From: Salinimicrobium catena
Lineage (GTDB): Bacteria > Bacteroidota > Bacteroidia > Flavobacteriales > Flavobacteriaceae
Assembly (NCBI RefSeq): GCF_900102915.1
Contig: NZ_FNGG01000007.1
Span: forward strand, 1-64,000
DNA length: 64,000 nucleotides
Direction: 5' to 3'
Positions 60,241 to 64,000 of this stretch are shown in pieces. Position 1 is the first letter of the stretch. The number at the start of each line of letters is the position of its first letter. Under the pieces are notes generated by a model. That model made no database searches. It was not told the origin of the DNA and saw only the letters and a program-made list of their open reading frames with translations. Both the position numbers and the translations under genes were made by a program.

Positions 60241-60984
60241 TTATGTTTTCATTTTTTTCCGGCGGGTGAAAGAAAAAAGTGGAATGACTGCATCGATAAG
60301 CTGCAAACGAGAAGCTCCGTTATGGTACACAATATTCTGAGGGTGATCGTTGTATTTCAGGCATAGCTGCATGGGTCTTTTTTGAACTGCTCTTTTGGAA
60401 TAATTCTTTTGTACTTCAAGGAGGTTTTCTCTTGCAGCTGCACATTTTAACCGAGAAGCCAGGGCCGGTGAAATATTAAATATTTTAGAAACTCCGTGCA
60501 CAGAAACAGGTACAGCCAAATCCCGGTTCAGACGAAAATGCAGAAAATGATAGGTTCTCCCTTTTATCAGAACGCTCTTCTGTTTCTTCAATCTTCTCAG
60601 AAATGCTTTATAGAGATAGGCATAGATGCCTGCCCCCACAAATGCTTTCAGCTTCAACAGGTCGAGGGGTCGTAAAACCATGGCAGATCGGCTCCGCCAG
60701 TTATTTTCACTTCGGATCTTATCAAAGGATTTGATAATGTAATACCCTGTCCTGGTATTAAGCCTGATCCAGCCTTTCTGCTCAAAAAACTTCAGATAAG
60801 ACCGGAGGGTTTTTTCTGATTTGATCCTTAGTACATGTTTTATGGCCATTAGCTCTCCACAGGATAGTTTTGTTTTTCCCTGTGGGTACAACATTTTCAA
60901 GAGCAAGAAGAACCTTAGCCTGGAAACATAATGTTCCTCCTGGGAGGAAATCAACAATTGTAAGGGGACAGTAATAGGGCGCAT
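60241..60984 (-). CDS. unrecognised basic protein, possibly DNA-binding
   Basis: 247 residues, strongly basic. The N-terminal part has a winged-helix flavour (LSCGELMAIKHVL, SEKTLRSYLKFFEQKGWIRL, RTGYYIIKSFDKI, about 40-90), consistent with a replication-initiator-like or regulatory protein of mobile elements, but I recognise no family. The middle (PLDLLKLKAFVGAGIYAYLY) is hydrophobic. The C-terminus ends in RRKKMKT. It is isolated on the minus strand near the right end of the island. Confidence 0.65.
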   Translation of the reverse strand: MRPITVPLQLLISSQEEHYVSRLRFFLLLKMLYPQGKTKLSCGELMAIKHVLRIKSEKTLRSYLKFFEQKGWIRLNTRTGYYIIKSFDKIRSENNWRSRSAMVLRPLDLLKLKAFVGAGIYAYLYKAFLRRLKKQKSVLIKGRTYHFLHFRLNRDLAVPVSVHGVSKIFNISPALASRLKCAAARENLLEVQKNYSKRAVQKRPMQLCLKYNDHPQNIVYHNGASRLQLIDAVIPLFSFTRRKKMKT

Positions 60985-61726
60985 AAAAAGGTATCAGGAA
61001 AAATCACAGGAATAGAATATCAAAGCCGTTTTTTATTCTAAGGGGGTCGGGCAGTAAAGAGTCCTTTTCTAATCATGACAATAACAGATAAAAAAATCCC
61101 TCCGAAAATCATCTGACCTTCATAGGGATAATTGATTTGACTTTCGATAAGTCAAATGTGGGATGCGGAAAGCAATATGAACATCCCCTGAATCAACTTT
61201 AACCAAATTGAGGAGTATGAATTGAAGAATCTTTACTGCAAATACCATTTTTATTAATTTTCTTTCAAGAGCAACGAGAAATATCATTTTCTGTGATATG
61301 AGGAATTGAGGAGGCGAAATAAAGAAGGTTCTGTTAGTTTTGAATTTGTTTCAGGTTAATTAAGCACAAATGATTTCGTTCACCTTGAGACGAAAAAAAT
61401 GCTCAAAAAGATTCACAATTCAGTCAACATCGCGAATTTTAAACCATGAAATTTCATTGTTTGCATGGTCTGCGGGATGGGTTCTAAAATTCCCGCCATA
61501 GTTTCGTTACTACCTCTATGCATTCGCGGGTGCGTTAGTAGTGGTTGTCAGGTTGATGGAACTCAATTCCGTACTTTTTGGGCTTCGGCTTTCCACCAGG
61601 ATAGCACCATACCTCCTACTTCAGATAGAAATACTGAAGTAGTGTTGTGGAAAATTATGTGGACAACTTTCCAAGAGTGCAAAATATAGCTCTACCTTAT
61701 TGCCTACTTTTACACCCGTAAACCTG
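60985..61726. other. gap with right-end repeats and palindromes
   Basis: No convincing gene. TTGATTTGACTTTCG (61132-61146) and TTCACAATTCAGTCAACA (61412-61429) repeat motifs found beside the integrase. ATGAAATTTCAT (61446-61457) is a perfect palindrome. GCGGGA/TCCCGC (61472-61477, 61491-61496) enclose GGGTTC-AA, and CTACTTCAG/CTGAAGTAG (61616-61624, 61634-61642) form a 9-bp stem. A 74-codon frame at 61465 does not look like protein. The right boundary of the island probably falls here. Confidence 0.45.
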
Positions 61727-61843
61727 TAACTGAAAAGTATTACCCACTCGTAATAAGAAAGGGGAATCATGTGAAAATCATGAACTGTTGCGCAACTGTA
61801 AGTAGCTAATAGCTACAAGTCAGAACACCTTCCTTTTCAGTTA
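61727..61843 (+). ncRNA. adenosylcobalamin riboswitch aptamer
   Basis: P1 pairs TAACTGAAAAG (61727-61737) with CTTTTCAGTTA (61833-61843). Inside are the conserved blocks in order: GGGGAATCATGTGAAAATCA (about 61767-61786), CTGTTGCGCAACTGTAA (about 61789-61805) and the B12-box-like AAGTCAGAACACCTTCC (about 61817-61833; consensus AGYCAGGAnACCTGCC). The B12 box deviates from consensus at a few positions but the architecture is clear. It precedes B12-independent ribonucleotide reductase genes. Confidence 0.85.
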
Positions 61844-61873
61844 GACTTTACTTTCGCATAAAAAGTAAATGTC

Positions 61874-61928
61874 CATCGATACTCCGTGAACCATCCTTCT
61901 TCACAGGATTCCTTGGCGATGTTTTTTT
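61874..61928 (+). terminator. riboswitch expression-platform terminator
   Basis: CATCG (61874-61878) pairs with CGATG (61917-61921), and inside it TCCGTGAA pairs with TTCAC-A-GGA (61883-61890 with 61900-61908), followed by seven T residues (61922-61928). A second hairpin, TTTACTTT/AAAGTAAA (61847-61854, 61862-61869), lies between aptamer and terminator and may be part of the switch. B12 binding would favour this terminator and silence nrdBA. Confidence 0.7.
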
Positions 61929-61961
61929 ATGCTTTTGAATTGAACTAAAAACAAAAGTATT

Positions 61962-62936
61962 ATGAGTATTTTCGACCCACGACTAAATTATAAGCCCTTT
62001 GAATATCCCGAAGTCTTACAATTCACAGAAGCATTAAACAGAACCTATTGGGTGCATTCTGAAGTGGATTTTACTGCCGATGTACAGGATTTCCACTCTC
62101 ACCTCACTCCAAAGGAAAAACAGGTGATCAAACGGAGCCTTCTGGCCATAGCCCAGATAGAGGTTGCCGTCAAATCTTTTTGGGGGAATCTGTATGAGCA
62201 TCTACCTAAACCCGAATTTAATGGCCTTGGTAGTACCTTTGCCGAATGTGAATTTCGACATTCTGAAGCTTATTCCAGATTGTTGGAAGTCTTGGGATAC
62301 AATAACGAATTCCAGAACCTCGTTGAAACTCCTGTAATTAAAAAACGGATAAAATATCTTTCAAAAGCCCTTGCACATACTAGATCCAAGGATAAAAAGG
62401 AGTACGTAAGCTCCTTGATTCTTTTTTCCATTCTTATTGAAAATGTTTCTCTATTTAGCCAATTCGCGATCATCCTTTCCTTTTCCAGGTTTAAAGGGGT
62501 GATGAAAAATGTTAGCAACATTATAGCCTGGACCTCAGTGGACGAACAAATCCACGCCAATGCGGGAATCTATATCGTAAAAAAGATCCAAGAAGAGTAT
62601 CCGGAATTTTTTAATCAACATTCGCTGGAGGAAATCAGGGCAATGGTTGATAATTCAATAGAAGTAGAAGCCGAAATACTCGACTGGATCTTTTCTGAAG
62701 GAGAAATTGAGCACCTCAGTAAACGGGATCTGCTAAATTTTATGAAATTTCGTGTAGACGAGAGCCTGGATAAAATTGGAATGGAAAAACTTTATCCTGT
62801 ATCAAGCTCTGGAAATCAACCCCTCTTATGGTTTGAAGAAGAAATCTTTGCGAATAGCCTGGACGATTTTTTTGCCAAAAGACCCGTTGACTACACCAAG
62901 CATGACAAAAGTATTACCGCTAACGATTTATTTTAG
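61962..62936 (+). CDS. nrdB: class I ribonucleotide reductase, beta (radical) subunit
   Basis: 324-residue ferritin-like subunit that holds the metal cofactor. Predicted ligands: Glu67 (where E. coli has Asp84), Glu97 and His100 (EFRH), Glu160, Glu195 and His198 (DEQIH). Tyr104 sits at the radical position (HSEAY). No N-terminal ATP-cone is present, unlike some flavobacterial NrdB proteins that carry one. The Glu67 variant leaves the metal type (Fe2, Mn/Fe) open. It is controlled by the B12 riboswitch upstream and precedes nrdA by 11 bases. Confidence 0.93.
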   Translation: MSIFDPRLNYKPFEYPEVLQFTEALNRTYWVHSEVDFTADVQDFHSHLTPKEKQVIKRSLLAIAQIEVAVKSFWGNLYEHLPKPEFNGLGSTFAECEFRHSEAYSRLLEVLGYNNEFQNLVETPVIKKRIKYLSKALAHTRSKDKKEYVSSLILFSILIENVSLFSQFAIILSFSRFKGVMKNVSNIIAWTSVDEQIHANAGIYIVKKIQEEYPEFFNQHSLEEIRAMVDNSIEVEAEILDWIFSEGEIEHLSKRDLLNFMKFRVDESLDKIGMEKLYPVSSSGNQPLLWFEEEIFANSLDDFFAKRPVDYTKHDKSITANDLF

Positions 62937-62947
62937 AAAATTACGAT

Positions 62948-64000
62948 ATGAAGGAAAGACTATGGTGGCTTAATGAAGAAAGCCAGCAAATATTGAACCG
63001 CGGCTATTTGCTTAAAGGAGAAACCACAGAAGCGGCAATAGAAAGAATAGCCAATGCGGCAGCTAAAAGATTGTTTAAACCTGAAATGGCAGGGGCTTTT
63101 ATTGAGATGATCGAAAGAGGCTGGATGAGCCTGAGTTCGCCCATTTGGGCCAATATGGGTACAGAAAGAGGCCTTCCCATTTCCTGCTTTAATGTTTACG
63201 TTCCTGATACCATTGAGGGCATCACACATAAACTTGGAGAGGTAATCATGCAGACAAAGATTGGCGGGGGAACCTCAGGTTATTTTGGGGAGCTTCGAGG
63301 CCGTGGAAGCGCTGTAACCGATAATGGCAAGAGCAGTGGGGCCACCAGTTTCATGAAGCTCTTTGACACAGCTATGGATACCATTTCCCAGGGCGGAGTA
63401 AGACGTGGCGCTTTTGCTGCATATCTTGATATAGACCATCCAGACATTGCAGAATTTCTGGAAATAAAAAATATTGGAAATCCCATTCAAAATCTCTTCA
63501 ATGGGGTTTGTGTTCCAGATTACTGGATGCAAGAAATGATAGATGGAGATTACCAGAAACGGGAAATATGGGCAAAAGTACTGGAGAGCCGCCAACAGAA
63601 AGGGCTTCCTTACCTCTTTTTTACAGATAACATCAACAGGAATAAACCACAGGTATATAAAGACCAGGAATTAACTATCCATTCCAGTAACCTTTGTTCA
63701 GAAATCGCCCTTCCTTCCAGCAAAGAGGAATCTTTCATCTGTTGCTTATCTTCCATGAACTTGGAACTATATGATGAATGGAAAGATACAGAGGCTGTTA
63801 AATTAGCTATATATTTCCTGGATGCCGTATTACAGGAATTTATAGCTAAAACTGAAGACAATTACTATCTTTCATCAGCAAACAGATTTGCAAAGCGCCA
63901 TCGGGCTCTTGGCTTGGGAGTAATGGGCTGGCACTCTTACCTTCAAAAGAATATGATCCCTTTTGAAGGACTTCAGGCCAAAGGTCTCACTAATAATATA
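62948..64000 (+). CDS. nrdA: class I ribonucleotide reductase, alpha subunit (cut by window end)
   Basis: Catalytic subunit reducing ribonucleoside diphosphates; 351 codons are visible and the frame runs off the window. Catalytic residues seen: Cys80 (LPISCFNVYV), the N-x-C-x-E triad Asn248-Cys250-Glu252 (SSNLCSEI) and the partner Cys in SFICCLSS. The first redox Cys is at residue 80, compared with 225 in E. coli NrdA, so the ATP-cone and most of the N-terminal helical domain are missing. This is a compact NrdA type also found in some phages and Bacteroidota. Start ATG 62948 follows nrdB by 11 bases. Confidence 0.92.
   Translation, partial: MKERLWWLNEESQQILNRGYLLKGETTEAAIERIANAAAKRLFKPEMAGAFIEMIERGWMSLSSPIWANMGTERGLPISCFNVYVPDTIEGITHKLGEVIMQTKIGGGTSGYFGELRGRGSAVTDNGKSSGATSFMKLFDTAMDTISQGGVRRGAFAAYLDIDHPDIAEFLEIKNIGNPIQNLFNGVCVPDYWMQEMIDGDYQKREIWAKVLESRQQKGLPYLFFTDNINRNKPQVYKDQELTIHSSNLCSEIALPSSKEESFICCLSSMNLELYDEWKDTEAVKLAIYFLDAVLQEFIAKTEDNYYLSSANRFAKRHRALGLGVMGWHSYLQKNMIPFEGLQAKGLTNNI

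Noticed and set aside
61465-61689. 74-codon frame in the right-end gap
   Set aside because: Cys/Trp-rich with no family and overlapping hairpins; the composition does not look like a protein.

Overview
The window reads as chromosome of a member of the Flavobacteriaceae (Bacteroidota), probably close to the marine Gramella/Salegentibacter/Zunongwangia group; the genus is a guess. Reasons: gliding genes gldA, gldB and gldC; a complete division/cell-wall cluster in flavobacterial order with a 654-residue FtsZ and a FtsL-like protein; a DAHP synthase fused to chorismate mutase; FecR- and TonB-receptor-type surface signalling; and promoters of the Bacteroidota form TTG-N(about 19-21)-TAnnTTTG upstream of several genes.

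Layout. 1-0.3 kb: 3' end of an IS3-family transposase, close in front of a methionine block (metY, metX, homoserine dehydrogenase; 0.4-4.0 kb). 4.0-6.3 kb: OsmC-like protein, PagL-like outer-membrane deacylase, DUF2807 lipoprotein, then two perfect hairpins. 6.5-7.4 kb: gldA (minus strand). 7.4-9.7 kb: phenylalanine/aromatic block (pheA, DAHP synthase-chorismate mutase), led by what looks like an attenuator: a 24-codon leader peptide carrying WFYFYFY followed by an intrinsic terminator. 9.7-20.5 kb: housekeeping run (rsgA, dtd, two DUF3857 transglutaminase-like proteins, a MazG-like hydrolase, aroA, queA, rlmN, a polyprenyl synthase). 20.7-23.1 kb: ECF sigma factor, single-TM protein and outer-membrane protein. 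23.2-26.7 kb: dnaG lacking its zinc ligands, a response regulator with Glu at the phosphorylation site, nadE. 26.8-29.5 kb: gldB, gldC, engB and an alpha/beta hydrolase.

29.7-45.4 kb is the dcw cluster: three 10-bp MraZ boxes, then mraZ-rsmH-ftsL-ftsI-murE-mraY-murD-ftsW-murG-murC-ftsQ-ftsA-ftsZ, all on the plus strand with tiny gaps or overlaps, closed by a terminator; yqeY follows. 46.1-49.8 kb is one 1219-residue outer-membrane protein that joins a calcineurin-like phosphoesterase, a middle region with kinase-like motifs and a C-terminal beta barrel.

At 50.0 kb a tRNA-Arg(TCG) is followed by a tyrosine integrase and about 11 kb of visibly AT-richer DNA, which I read as an integrated island. 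Its cargo is one coherent signalling unit (an Asp/Glu-rich two-repeat lipoprotein, divergent from a FecI-type sigma factor, FecR anti-sigma and a TonB-dependent receptor with a signalling domain) plus a DUF4382-like lipoprotein, an unrecognised DNA-binding-like protein, a 220-bp foldback structure and much non-coding or decayed DNA. Short repeats near both ends may be integrase arm sites.

The window ends with an adenosylcobalamin riboswitch and terminator in front of class I ribonucleotide reductase genes nrdB and nrdA (cut by the window edge). This arrangement implies that a B12-dependent reductase exists elsewhere in the genome.
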